Source of the DNA: Balneolaceae bacterium
Lineage (GTDB): Bacteria > Bacteroidota > Rhodothermia > Balneolales > Balneolaceae
Direction: 5' to 3'
Assembly (NCBI GenBank): GCA_017643365.1
Contig: JAEPNO010000011.1
Coordinates: 1 to 64,000 of the forward strand
Length of the DNA stretch: 64,000 bases
Below the pieces are notes generated by a model, which was given only the letters and a program-made list of their open reading frames with translations, had not been told where the DNA came from and searched no databases. Shown here piece by piece: positions 43,930 through 51,684 of the stretch; positions within the stretch are counted from its first letter, which is position 1; each line of letters begins with the position of its first letter. A program made the position numbers and the translations under genes.

Positions 43930-44357
43930 AAGTAGAAATTAGAATGTAGAATTTCAGAAATAAGGAGACAAAATGAATCGAATTCCGGCTTCAAGTTTTA
44001 CCGATTTAATAGTGTGGCAAAAAGCACATCAATTTGTACTAAATGTATATAAAATGAGTGAGGCTTTCCCAAAGTCAGAAATGTATGGATTAACATCTCA
44101 ACTTAGGCGAGCCTCGGTATCTATCGCAGCAAATATTGCCGAAGGGTTCAAGAAAAGAGGAGTTAAAGACAAAGCGAGATTTATGAATATTTCGCAAGGT
44201 AGTTTAGAAGAGTGCCAATACTACTTAATACTGGTGCAAGATTTAGGATTTACTGAAACAGATGCTCTGAAAGCAGATTTAACCGAAGTTAGTAAAATGC
44301 TACGCGCATACAGAACAAAGATTCTAAACAGCTAAATTCTAAATCCTATATTCTATT
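43930..44357 (+). mobile_element. Repeat-flanked cassette carrying the four-helix-bundle gene
   Basis: The gene is bracketed by degenerate inverted sequences. TAGAAATTAGAATGTAGAAT (43933-43952) on the left matches the reverse complement of the right flank AAATTCTAAATCCTATATTC (44334-44353) at most positions. The same kind of flank accompanies many such genes in Bacteroidota, as far as I recall. The arrangement looks like a small mobile cassette between purK and prfA. No transposase or target duplication is visible. Confidence 0.45.
43973..44335 (+). CDS. Four-helix bundle protein (23S rRNA intervening-sequence/S23 family)
   Basis: 120 residues. DLIVWQKAHQFVLNVYKMSEAFPKSEMYGLTSQLRRASVSIAANIAEG is the clear family signature, followed by F.NISQGSLEECQYYLIL. 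Members are short helical bundles first found inside 23S rRNA intervening sequences and now known as scattered single genes; the function is unresolved. AAGGAG lies five bases upstream of the ATG, uncommon here. It sits in the repeat-bounded cassette between purK and prfA. Confidence 0.92.
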   Translation: MNRIPASSFTDLIVWQKAHQFVLNVYKMSEAFPKSEMYGLTSQLRRASVSIAANIAEGFKKRGVKDKARFMNISQGSLEECQYYLILVQDLGFTETDALKADLTEVSKMLRAYRTKILNS

Positions 44358-44372
44358 AATAGTACGATTCAG

Positions 44373-44380
44373 TAACTTTG
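44373..44380 (+). promoter_or_regulatory. Candidate -7 box of prfA
   Basis: TAACTTTG fits TAnnTTTG and ends 32 bases before the prfA ATG. No clear TTG at the proper distance was found. Confidence 0.35.
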
Positions 44381-44412
44381 CATTCAAAATCAGACCAGCA
44401 CTAGATTAACCC

Positions 44413-45489
44413 ATGGATATCGAAAATAAGCTCAAGCAAATTAAGTCACGTTTTGAAGAAATAAACGCCGCAATGAGCGATCCAAGCGTATTTGATGATC
44501 CCGATAAATATACCGCACTTACAAAAGAACGAAGTGAGCTCGAAGATCTGGTGATGGATTATGATACTTGGATGGATTTGAAACACCGACAAGAGGGAAA
44601 TAAAGAGCTCATCGAAATGGATGAGGATGCCGAGATTACCGAGATGGCGAAAATGGAAAACGCCGAGATTAAAGATGAATTGGTGAAGCTGGAAGAAGAC
44701 ATTAAGATTAAATTGGTGCCTAAAGATCCGGAAGATTCAAAGAACGCGATTATTGAGATACGGGCCGGAACGGGAGGCGATGAAGCAGCAATTTTTGCAG
44801 GCGATTTGTTTGATATGTATCGCCGGTATGCTGATGACCAAGGATGGAAGTTGAGCCTGATGCGTTTAAATGAGTCTGAAAAAGGCGGGTATAAAGAAAT
44901 TGCATTCAGCCTTGAAGGAAGTGAGATTTTTGGAAAGATGAAGTTCGAATCCGGGGTGCATCGGGTACAACGTGTACCTGCTACCGAAAGTCAAGGAAGA
45001 GTGCATACATCGGCGGCTACGGTGGCAGTGCTTCCGGAGGTGGAAGAAGTAGATATAAATATTAACACCGCAGATTTACGCATTGACACATTTAGAGCAA
45101 GTGGAGCGGGTGGGCAGCACGTAAACAAAACTGATTCGGCCATTCGGATTACGCATGAACCAACAGGTATTGTGGTGGAGTGCCAGGAAGAGCGGTCGCA
45201 GCATCAAAACAAAGAGCGAGCGATGACCATGCTTCGATCTAAGATGTATGACATCGAGCTTGAAAAGAAGCAAAAGGCGAGAGCAGCCGAGCGAAAAAGT
45301 CAGGTTTCTACGGGCGATCGATCAGCCAAAATTCGAACCTATAATTATCCGCAAGGGAGATGTACCGATCACCGAATTAATCTAACGCTGTATAATCTCG
45401 ATAATATTATGAAAGGGGATATCGGGGAAGTGATTGACGCACTTCGAATGCAAGAAAATCTGGAGAGAATGCAGGAAATGGCAGATTAA
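44413..45489 (+). CDS. prfA: Peptide chain release factor 1
   Basis: 358 residues. The GGQ motif is at 233-235 (SGAGGQHVNKTDSA) and the PxT codon-recognition motif is PAT at 189-191 (VQRVPATESQGRVHTS), which identifies RF1 rather than RF2. It ends translation at UAA and UAG. The 3' end overlaps the convergent PIN toxin gene by four bases. Since TGA also ends many genes here, the standard code applies. Confidence 0.97.
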   Translation: MDIENKLKQIKSRFEEINAAMSDPSVFDDPDKYTALTKERSELEDLVMDYDTWMDLKHRQEGNKELIEMDEDAEITEMAKMENAEIKDELVKLEEDIKIKLVPKDPEDSKNAIIEIRAGTGGDEAAIFAGDLFDMYRRYADDQGWKLSLMRLNESEKGGYKEIAFSLEGSEIFGKMKFESGVHRVQRVPATESQGRVHTSAATVAVLPEVEEVDININTADLRIDTFRASGAGGQHVNKTDSAIRITHEPTGIVVECQEERSQHQNKERAMTMLRSKMYDIELEKKQKARAAERKSQVSTGDRSAKIRTYNYPQGRCTDHRINLTLYNLDNIMKGDIGEVIDALRMQENLERMQEMAD

Positions 45490-45893
45490 TTGCCAAGAAA
45501 CTCAACCGGACTTACCACAGGAATACTTGAGAGTTCGTAATCTTTTTTATTCCGAGTGATGATTAAATCGACGGAGTTTTCTTTGCAAGCAAAGTATTGG
45601 TAGGCGTCTTCGATATCGGTAAAATCTGATTGAAGCGCATTTTGGATCGACAGTTTACTTACATGAATTATATCTATGCCTGAAAGTAGTAAAGTAAGTA
45701 TGGTACTAGCCTCAGCTTTATTAACCGATTTGGAAAGCATGTAAGTAATATTGGCAATACAAATAGAGGTTGTTACTAACTGATAAGCTGTTTTCTTCTT
45801 TGATAAATCTAAAACAAGGCTTGAGTAGACATTAAAGGGCTCTCTCTGTAGCAAAGAGTCTAAGATTACATCTGAGTCTATGAACAGTATCAT
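45486..45893 (-). CDS. PIN-domain toxin (VapC-like)
   Basis: 135 residues. PIN-type ribonuclease fold: acidic positions Asp6 and Asp8 (FIDSDVILDSL), Asp96 region (FTDIEDAYQYFACKENSVDLIITRNKKDYE) and the terminal VVSPVEFL. The second conserved acidic position, normally in a ..E... helix after strand 2, is not obvious (SICIANITYML). The start codon overlaps the antitoxin stop as ATGA. The pair is a type II toxin-antitoxin module; the target RNA is unknown. Confidence 0.82.
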   Translation of the reverse strand: MILFIDSDVILDSLLQREPFNVYSSLVLDLSKKKTAYQLVTTSICIANITYMLSKSVNKAEASTILTLLLSGIDIIHVSKLSIQNALQSDFTDIEDAYQYFACKENSVDLIITRNKKDYELSSIPVVSPVEFLGN

Positions 45894-46174
45894 CAGCTAT
45901 TTTTTTTCATTAGGTAATTGTACCGTTCGTCCTCAATCTCTTTATTTGGATCTATTACCCCAATTATTTGTTGAATTTCCGGTGATAGTTTAGACTTTAT
46001 TAATTCATATTCTGATGATGGTTCACGTGTTGCTGAATCAAATTCTTTGATTTCTGAAATTCGATCCAAATACTGCTCTACAATTTTAGAAATGGACGTA
46101 TTGTGTGCCTTGGCGTATTCTTTTGCCTTTTCTTTTACTTCGTGATTGATGCTTAGCGTGAGTTTTGAGTTCAT
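45893..46174 (-). CDS. Antitoxin with a ribbon-helix-helix N-terminus (DUF6364-like)
   Basis: 93 residues. KLTLSINHEVKEKAKEYAKAHNTSISKIVEQYLDRI has the RHH pattern of a beta strand and two helices, followed by an acidic, flexible C-terminal half that would cover the toxin. It lies directly before the PIN gene with an ATGA overlap. Two TACGTATAA copies spaced 22-23 bases cover its start region, consistent with autoregulation by RHH dimers. Confidence 0.82.
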   Translation of the reverse strand: MNSKLTLSINHEVKEKAKEYAKAHNTSISKIVEQYLDRISEIKEFDSATREPSSEYELIKSKLSPEIQQIIGVIDPNKEIEDERYNYLMKKNS

Positions 46175-46204
46175 ACGTATAAAATTGATTAATCGTACGT
46201 ATAA
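46173..46204. promoter_or_regulatory. Operator candidate of the PIN toxin-antitoxin operon
   Basis: TACGTATAA occurs at 46174-46182 and 46196-46204 as direct copies, the first within the palindrome ATACGTAT that overlaps the antitoxin start codon. Typical placement for RHH repressor binding. Confidence 0.5.
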
Positions 46205-46221
46205 TGTAATTCATGTCTATA

Positions 46222-46258
46222 AAAAAACAAAGCCCACTGTTATCAAACAGCAGGCTTT
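46222..46258 (-). terminator. Rho-independent terminator of pckA
   Basis: AAAGCCTGCTGTT and AACAGTGGGCTTT form a stem with two internal mismatches and a TGAT loop, followed by GTTTTTTT on the minus strand. Confidence 0.8.
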
Positions 46259-46294
46259 TCTCATCACTTAATAGTAATTATTTCTTCGAGCCGA

Positions 46295-47902
46295 TTAGAG
46301 AACTCGAGGTGCAGCCGCTAAGATTTCTTTGCTACACTTATCTTCGAATTGCTTGAAATTCTCGATAAACATCTGAGCTAATTCATCAGCTTTGTCATCG
46401 TAGTCGCGGGCATCATTCCAAGTATAACGAGGAATTAATACTTTCGATGGTACACCATCCACTTTAATAGGTACATCGAAACCGAAGATAGGATCTTTAA
46501 CATATTCCACGTCTTCTAAGCCTCCGTCAATTGCTTCAGAAAGCATTCTACGGGTGAATTTTAGCTTCATACGCTCGCCTACACCTGACGGTCCACCGGT
46601 CCAGCCGGTGTTAACCAACCATACTTTTGAGTCATGCTTACGAATCTTTTCAGCAAGAAGCTCAGCGTAAACAGAAGGGTGAAGCGGCATAAACGGAGAT
46701 CCAAAGCAAGCAGAAAAAGTAGCTTGTGGCTCAGTTACGCCACGTTCGGTTCCTGCTACTTTCGCGGTGTAACCACTAATAAAGTGATACATCGCTTGTT
46801 CCGGTGTTAAGCGGCTGATAGGAGGCAGCACACCGAAGGCATCACAAGTAAGGAAAATGATGTTTTCAGGGTGATTTCCTTTCCCGGTTTTACTTGCATT
46901 TGGGATGAACTTAAGCGGATATGAACAGCGGGTGTTTTGCGTAAGACTAACATCCTCGAAATTAGGTTCGCGATTTTCATCCAAAACTACATTTTCCAGA
47001 ATGGTGCCCGGCATTTTTGTAGTAGCGTAAATAAGCGGTTCATTTTCTTCGGTAAGATTGATGGTTTTAGCATAGCAACCACCTTCAAAGTTGAATACAC
47101 CTTCGTCATTCCAACCATGCTCGTCATCGCCAATCAACGTTTTGTCGGGATCGGCAGATAATGTGGTTTTACCGGTGCCTGATAAACCAAAGAAAATGGC
47201 AGTTTTGCCGTTTGCATCGTGGTTAGCCGAACAGTGCATTGGCATAACTCCTTTTTTAGGGAGCAAGTAATTCATCACACTAAAGATTCCTTTCTTCACT
47301 TCGCCGGAATACATGGTGCCACCGAAAAGAATAATTTTCTTTTCCATATTAACCAGAATAAAGGTGCTGGTTCGGGTTCCATCTACCGCTGGATCGGCTT
47401 CGAAAAACGGAGCAGCCAATACTGTAAACTCAGGAATGTGTGCAGCTAATTCTTCTTCATTAGGATTGATGAACATGTTGTCGGTAAACAACGCGTGATA
47501 AGCCACTTCTGAAACAACCCGCACTTTAAGACGGTTATTTTCATCGGCTCCACAAAATACGTCTTTAACAAACAAGCGTTTATCTTCGAGATAATTTTGC
47601 ACTTTGTTAAATAAATTGTCAAAAACTTCTTCTGTTGTAGGTTGATTGATGGGACCCCAATCAATTTCATCTTGGATCGAAGCTTGCTCTACAACAAACT
47701 TATCTTTTGGAGATCGCCCGGTAAATTTACCGGTATGCACTAACAAGGCATGATCTTTGGTTAGAATCGCTTCCCCATGTAAAATCGCATGCTCATACAA
47801 TTCGGCTGGGGTAAGATTCCAGTATACCTCTTTGTTGTTTTCAAGCCCCAGGTAATCCAGTCCAATATGACTTCTGGGATGTACATCGTAATCAGCTTTC
47901 AT
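46295..47902 (-). CDS. pckA: Phosphoenolpyruvate carboxykinase (ATP)
   Basis: About 535 residues from the ATG at 47902, matching usual ATP-PEPCK length; ATGs at 47947 and 47998 would add non-homologous leaders. Kinase 1a P-loop GLSGTGKTTLSADPDKTLIGDDEH (about 239 onward), substrate site HTGKFTGRSPKDKF and FGGTMYSGEVKKGIFSVMNY, and NTGWTGGPSGVGERM are intact. It makes PEP from oxaloacetate in gluconeogenesis. A perfect AAAGCGCTTT palindrome lies 112 bases before this start, as upstream of amt and glnA. Single gene with its own terminator. Confidence 0.96.
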   Translation of the reverse strand: MKADYDVHPRSHIGLDYLGLENNKEVYWNLTPAELYEHAILHGEAILTKDHALLVHTGKFTGRSPKDKFVVEQASIQDEIDWGPINQPTTEEVFDNLFNKVQNYLEDKRLFVKDVFCGADENNRLKVRVVSEVAYHALFTDNMFINPNEEELAAHIPEFTVLAAPFFEADPAVDGTRTSTFILVNMEKKIILFGGTMYSGEVKKGIFSVMNYLLPKKGVMPMHCSANHDANGKTAIFFGLSGTGKTTLSADPDKTLIGDDEHGWNDEGVFNFEGGCYAKTINLTEENEPLIYATTKMPGTILENVVLDENREPNFEDVSLTQNTRCSYPLKFIPNASKTGKGNHPENIIFLTCDAFGVLPPISRLTPEQAMYHFISGYTAKVAGTERGVTEPQATFSACFGSPFMPLHPSVYAELLAEKIRKHDSKVWLVNTGWTGGPSGVGERMKLKFTRRMLSEAIDGGLEDVEYVKDPIFGFDVPIKVDGVPSKVLIPRYTWNDARDYDDKADELAQMFIENFKQFEDKCSKEILAAAPRVL

Positions 47903-48013
47903 AGCTCCTGTTTCTATCGGTTTATATGGTCCTTTCAAGATAAGCATATGTATACCTGTTTTAACCTCAATTTGTGAGTTTGGTTTTGGTTTAAGCATTT
48001 CGGTTCCACTGAA

Positions 48014-48023
48014 AAAGCGCTTT
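48014..48023. promoter_or_regulatory. AAAGCGCTTT palindrome upstream of pckA
   Basis: Context TGAAAAAGCGCTTTCATTA; the 10-bp core is a perfect palindrome 112 bases before the chosen pckA start. The wider context resembles LacI-family operators such as cre sites (TGNAANCGNTTNCA-like). Confidence 0.5.
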
Positions 48024-48191
48024 CATTATTAAAGCATTTGTAAGAACCACTCTTATAATCTTACTTGAAAGTGAAGAAAGTGTGAAAAAGTATTGGGTAA
48101 AAAAAAGGAGTTGAATTTTTAGAAAAATATCGAACCACTAAAAAGCTGTGCTAGAAAAGAAAATGTGGCTCTGTGTTTTAGAAAAGCGGTA

Positions 48192-48221
48192 CCATGGTGA
48201 GTTCGAAAAATCTCACCATGG
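48192..48221 (-). terminator. Hairpin downstream of the rhodanese gene
   Basis: CCATGGTGAG and CTCACCATGG are perfect complements with a 10-base loop. On the minus strand it is followed after six bases by CTTTTC, a weak terminator. The rest of the 250-base gap to pckA holds the AAAGCGCTTT palindrome and AT-rich sequence without genes. Confidence 0.5.
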
Positions 48222-48252
48222 AAAACAAAAGGACTGAAATTTTTTGCTTTAA

Positions 48253-48687
48253 TCAATTCTCATCCGTCGAATACTCCGAGTATCCACCCAGTAAATTATT
48301 CACTTTCTTAAAGCCAAGTTCTTCGGTCATAAGTTTTGAGGCAGCAGCTGATCGCCCACCGGTTCGGCAGTACACCACATACGTTTTGGAGGTATCTAAT
48401 TTGGCGACTTCCTCGGCAAAGTTTTCACCGCGATAGTCGATTTGGATGGCGCCCTCAATCATGCCTTCAGCAACTTCCGGGTCGGTGCGGACATCCAGGA
48501 TAACCAAATCTTCGGTGAGGTTAGACTCCATATTTTTAAATGCATCCTGACTTAAATCCGTGTAGGTATTTGTTACAGGTGCAAGCGCCGGAGTAGCTTC
48601 GGTTTGAGGAGCTTCTTTTTTGGATTCGCAGGCAGTAGTTAGTAGGAGAAGGGAAAAGGCAAAAGTGAAAAATGTGGTCCTGATCAT
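48253..48687 (-). CDS. Rhodanese-domain lipoprotein
   Basis: 144 residues. Lipoprotein signal LLLLTTAC with Cys20. The rhodanese domain spans about 45-140 with LVILDVRTDPEVAEGMIEGAIQIDY and the active-site loop VVYCRTGGRSAAAS carrying Cys107. It could transfer sulfane sulfur or act as a thiol phosphatase-like sensor in the periplasm. Single gene. Confidence 0.9.
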   Translation of the reverse strand: MIRTTFFTFAFSLLLLTTACESKKEAPQTEATPALAPVTNTYTDLSQDAFKNMESNLTEDLVILDVRTDPEVAEGMIEGAIQIDYRGENFAEEVAKLDTSKTYVVYCRTGGRSAAASKLMTEELGFKKVNNLLGGYSEYSTDEN

Positions 48688-48715
48688 TGTGCTGTAGTTA
48701 AGTTTTAATCGTTTG

Positions 48716-50110
48716 TCATTTGATCAACATCATTTTTTGGGTGATGCGTTCGTTAGAATCTAAGACTTCGAGCAAATAATAATACACCCCACTTGCGAGT
48801 CCGGCAGCATCGAATGTGACTTGATGCCTGCCCGCTGATTTTAGCTCATCCACCAAAACGGCAACTTCCCGACCTAATGCATCAAAAACTCGTAACCTGA
48901 CCATACTGTTCCCTGTCAACTGATAACTGATCACTGTACTCGGGTTAAAAGGATTGGGGTAGTTTTGGTGAAGGGTGATGGAATAGGGGAATGTTTCTTG
49001 AATTGTGTTTGAAGCAGGAAGATTAATCAAAGATTCAGATTCTAGTGTACTGATGTTTAATTCAATTAAATCTTTCGATGTTATGAAGAATAAGATCTCA
49101 GAGTTTGGTTTATAATACAGCCCTTTAATTTCATCGTTTGACTGGAAAATAATCTGTAATTGATTGCGCCCTGATTCAAACTTATAGATTTGATTATTTT
49201 GTGCTACAAAGGCAGTCTTTTTATATGTAAGTGTATTGGATAGGTAAACTCTATTTCCTGTTAATAAAGTGTCTTGAATTCCAGGGTTATTTAGTGAGAC
49301 TTTAATCAGATAATCTCCTTTTGAAAAGTGTGATTCTGATGGTTTTTCAAAGTCTTTTTCGGAAAATAGTAAGGTATTAGTTGAATCAAAAGCGATTAAG
49401 TCAATTTCAGAATCTAAAGTAATATTTGAGAGAAAATTTGTTGAGGTATCCGTAAGAATAAATAAAGAGTCGAATCGCTGACCAATTTTATAAGATTCAT
49501 CCTTGAAAAGAATAGTGTAGTCTAATGTGTCTAATACGGGGTATGAATCTGAATTCAAAGCATTTTTGTCAATCACTAAGGTCTTGAAAAAATTACTATC
49601 ATCAATCTGATTTGAAAGTCCGGCAGGAATAAATAATGTTTGTGATTCAGAATCATAATTGAGGTATGAAAAAGTGAAATTAAACCCATTCGTTATTAAA
49701 TCGAAATCCCCATCAGCCAACGCGTTATCAAAACCAATTCTATTAAGTTCAAAACCAAAAGAGCCCATTCCATACCAGTAGGAATAGGTGATGATACTAT
49801 CCGGGTGATTTGCTGAGGTTATATAGTCATATAGGGTAGTCTCGTAATACTCACCTAAAGGATTAGTAATTACTTCTTCTTTGAATAAATTTTGACTCGA
49901 TAGCGTATTTAAATCGATTTTATTTAAATATATAAACTGATAACTGGCATTGGGATAATCAGGATCTGTTTGGATCTCTTTTTCATGAATATAAATGATG
50001 GTATTACCGGTAGAATCTTCCATCCCCCTCAAATCGTGGAAGTACTTTTCTTGGCTAAAGCTTGAATTCCAAGTGAGTACAAATAAAAGGAATAAAAGAA
50101 GTGCTCTCAT
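48716..50110 (-). CDS. T9SS-secreted protein of unknown function
   Basis: About 464 residues from the ATG at 50110 (signal peptide MRALLLFLLFVLTWNSSFSQ); an ATG seven codons upstream is possible. The central 350 residues are beta-rich with many Asp/Asn turns and look like a beta-propeller or similar repeat of reported values, but no named domain was recognised. The last 80 residues are a T9SS sorting domain (LHQNYPNPFNPSTVISYQL ... ITQKMMLIK). Surface exported. Confidence 0.83.
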   Translation of the reverse strand: MRALLLFLLFVLTWNSSFSQEKYFHDLRGMEDSTGNTIIYIHEKEIQTDPDYPNASYQFIYLNKIDLNTLSSQNLFKEEVITNPLGEYYETTLYDYITSANHPDSIITYSYWYGMGSFGFELNRIGFDNALADGDFDLITNGFNFTFSYLNYDSESQTLFIPAGLSNQIDDSNFFKTLVIDKNALNSDSYPVLDTLDYTILFKDESYKIGQRFDSLFILTDTSTNFLSNITLDSEIDLIAFDSTNTLLFSEKDFEKPSESHFSKGDYLIKVSLNNPGIQDTLLTGNRVYLSNTLTYKKTAFVAQNNQIYKFESGRNQLQIIFQSNDEIKGLYYKPNSEILFFITSKDLIELNISTLESESLINLPASNTIQETFPYSITLHQNYPNPFNPSTVISYQLTGNSMVRLRVFDALGREVAVLVDELKSAGRHQVTFDAAGLASGVYYYLLEVLDSNERITQKMMLIK

Positions 50111-50237
50111 AACCCTAAGCGATTGGTTCACTAAAACGTAGCCATTCGAATAATCAAAGTCATATTAAACTTACTATCTCATTCCCAACTTGATTATCTT
50201 CCAAGCTCTAAATTCATCGACGAAAACACATTATTGA

Positions 50238-51683
50238 ATGAGTACGATAGCTCACGAGCGTTTTGAAGCCGTAATCGGGCTGGAAGTCCACGCCCAATTG
50301 CTAACCAACAGTAAAGCCTTTGCCCCGGTGGCGCCCATTTATGGCGAAGCCCCCAACACCATGGTTACCCCCTTGTGTTTAGGTCATCCGGGAACCTTGC
50401 CGGTAGTAAACGAAAATCTGGTGCGATACATCATTAAAATGGGATTGGCAACTAATTGTAGCGTGGCCGAAAAATCCATTTTTGCACGCAAAAACTACTT
50501 TTATCCAGATTTACCGAAAGGCTACCAAATTTCGCAATTCGATACGCCTATTTGTTTCGATGGATACCTGGATATCGAGCTGGAAGAATACAACAAGCGC
50601 ATTGGCCTCACTCGTATCCATATGGAGGAAGATGCCGGGAAGTCGATCCACGATCAGGATCCATACAATACATTGGTGGATTTAAACCGTGCCGGAACGC
50701 CGCTTATCGAGATTGTATCCGAGCCGGATTTACGCACTCCGCAGGAAGCCTACGCTTACCTCACCAAGATCAAACAAATTGTACAATACCTTGAAATCTG
50801 CGATGGAAACATGGAAGAAGGCTCGCTCCGTTGCGATGCCAACGTTTCTGTACGTCCACGCGGAAGAGAGAAATTCGGGACACGAACCGAGCTCAAAAAC
50901 ATGAACTCCTTCCGCAATGTGGAAAAAGCCATCGAGTTCGAGATCTATCGACAAATCGAGCTGATTGAAAGTGGTGGAGAAGTGGTTCAGCAAACGCGTT
51001 TATGGGATACCTCGAAAAATCAGACGCGAATTATGCGCTCGAAAGAAGAAGCGCATGATTATCGGTATTTCCCCGAGCCTGATTTACCGCCGATTATTGT
51101 TACCACGGAATTACTTGATGAAATCAAGGAAGAACTTCCTGAACTGGCTGATGTTCGCCAAAAGCGTTTTGCCGAAGAATATGGAATGAGCGAAGTGGAT
51201 GCCGTGACCATCACTGAAGATCGCTATCTGGCCGACTTTTTTGAAGAAGTGGCTGAGGCAGCGAATAATCCCAAAGCGGCTTCAAACTTAGTGTTAAGTG
51301 ATGTTCTTCGCGTTTTGAACGAGCAGAGTATAAACATCAAAGAGTTTAATGTAAGTCCGGCGCGCTTGGCGGAGCTCATCAAACTAAAAGAAGAAGACAA
51401 GATCAACTCTTCGGCTATGCAGACCATTTTTGATGCCATGCTGGATAACGAGAAATCGGCCGAGGAACTTGCGAAAGAAATGAATCTGATTCAGGTTTCA
51501 GATACCGGTTTCCTCGAAGAATTGGTGGATGAAATCATCGCTAATAATCCCGATGAAGTAGAGAGATTTAAAGCCGGGAAAAAGCAATTGATGGGATTCT
51601 TTGTGGGACAGGCGATGAAAGCCTCTAAGGGGAAAGCCAATCCAAAAATGGTAACCCAAATGGTTGCTAAAAAATTAAACTGA
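50238..51683 (+). CDS. gatB: Aspartyl/glutamyl-tRNA amidotransferase subunit B
   Basis: 481 residues. FEAVIGLEVHAQLLTNSKAF, KNYFYPDLPKGYQISQFDTPI, MEEDAGKSIHD, GTPLIEIVSEPDLR and the C-terminal GatB/YqeY domain are all as in GatB. With GatA and GatC it amidates Glu-tRNA(Gln) and/or Asp-tRNA(Asn). gatA and gatC are not adjacent. It is followed after one base by the TlpA-like lipoprotein gene. Confidence 0.97.
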   Translation: MSTIAHERFEAVIGLEVHAQLLTNSKAFAPVAPIYGEAPNTMVTPLCLGHPGTLPVVNENLVRYIIKMGLATNCSVAEKSIFARKNYFYPDLPKGYQISQFDTPICFDGYLDIELEEYNKRIGLTRIHMEEDAGKSIHDQDPYNTLVDLNRAGTPLIEIVSEPDLRTPQEAYAYLTKIKQIVQYLEICDGNMEEGSLRCDANVSVRPRGREKFGTRTELKNMNSFRNVEKAIEFEIYRQIELIESGGEVVQQTRLWDTSKNQTRIMRSKEEAHDYRYFPEPDLPPIIVTTELLDEIKEELPELADVRQKRFAEEYGMSEVDAVTITEDRYLADFFEEVAEAANNPKAASNLVLSDVLRVLNEQSINIKEFNVSPARLAELIKLKEEDKINSSAMQTIFDAMLDNEKSAEELAKEMNLIQVSDTGFLEELVDEIIANNPDEVERFKAGKKQLMGFFVGQAMKASKGKANPKMVTQMVAKKLN

Positions 51684-51684
51684 A

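Noticed and set aside
46295-47998. pckA start at 47998
   Set aside because: The first 32 residues do not resemble PEPCK; starting at 47902 gives the usual length and places the palindrome upstream.
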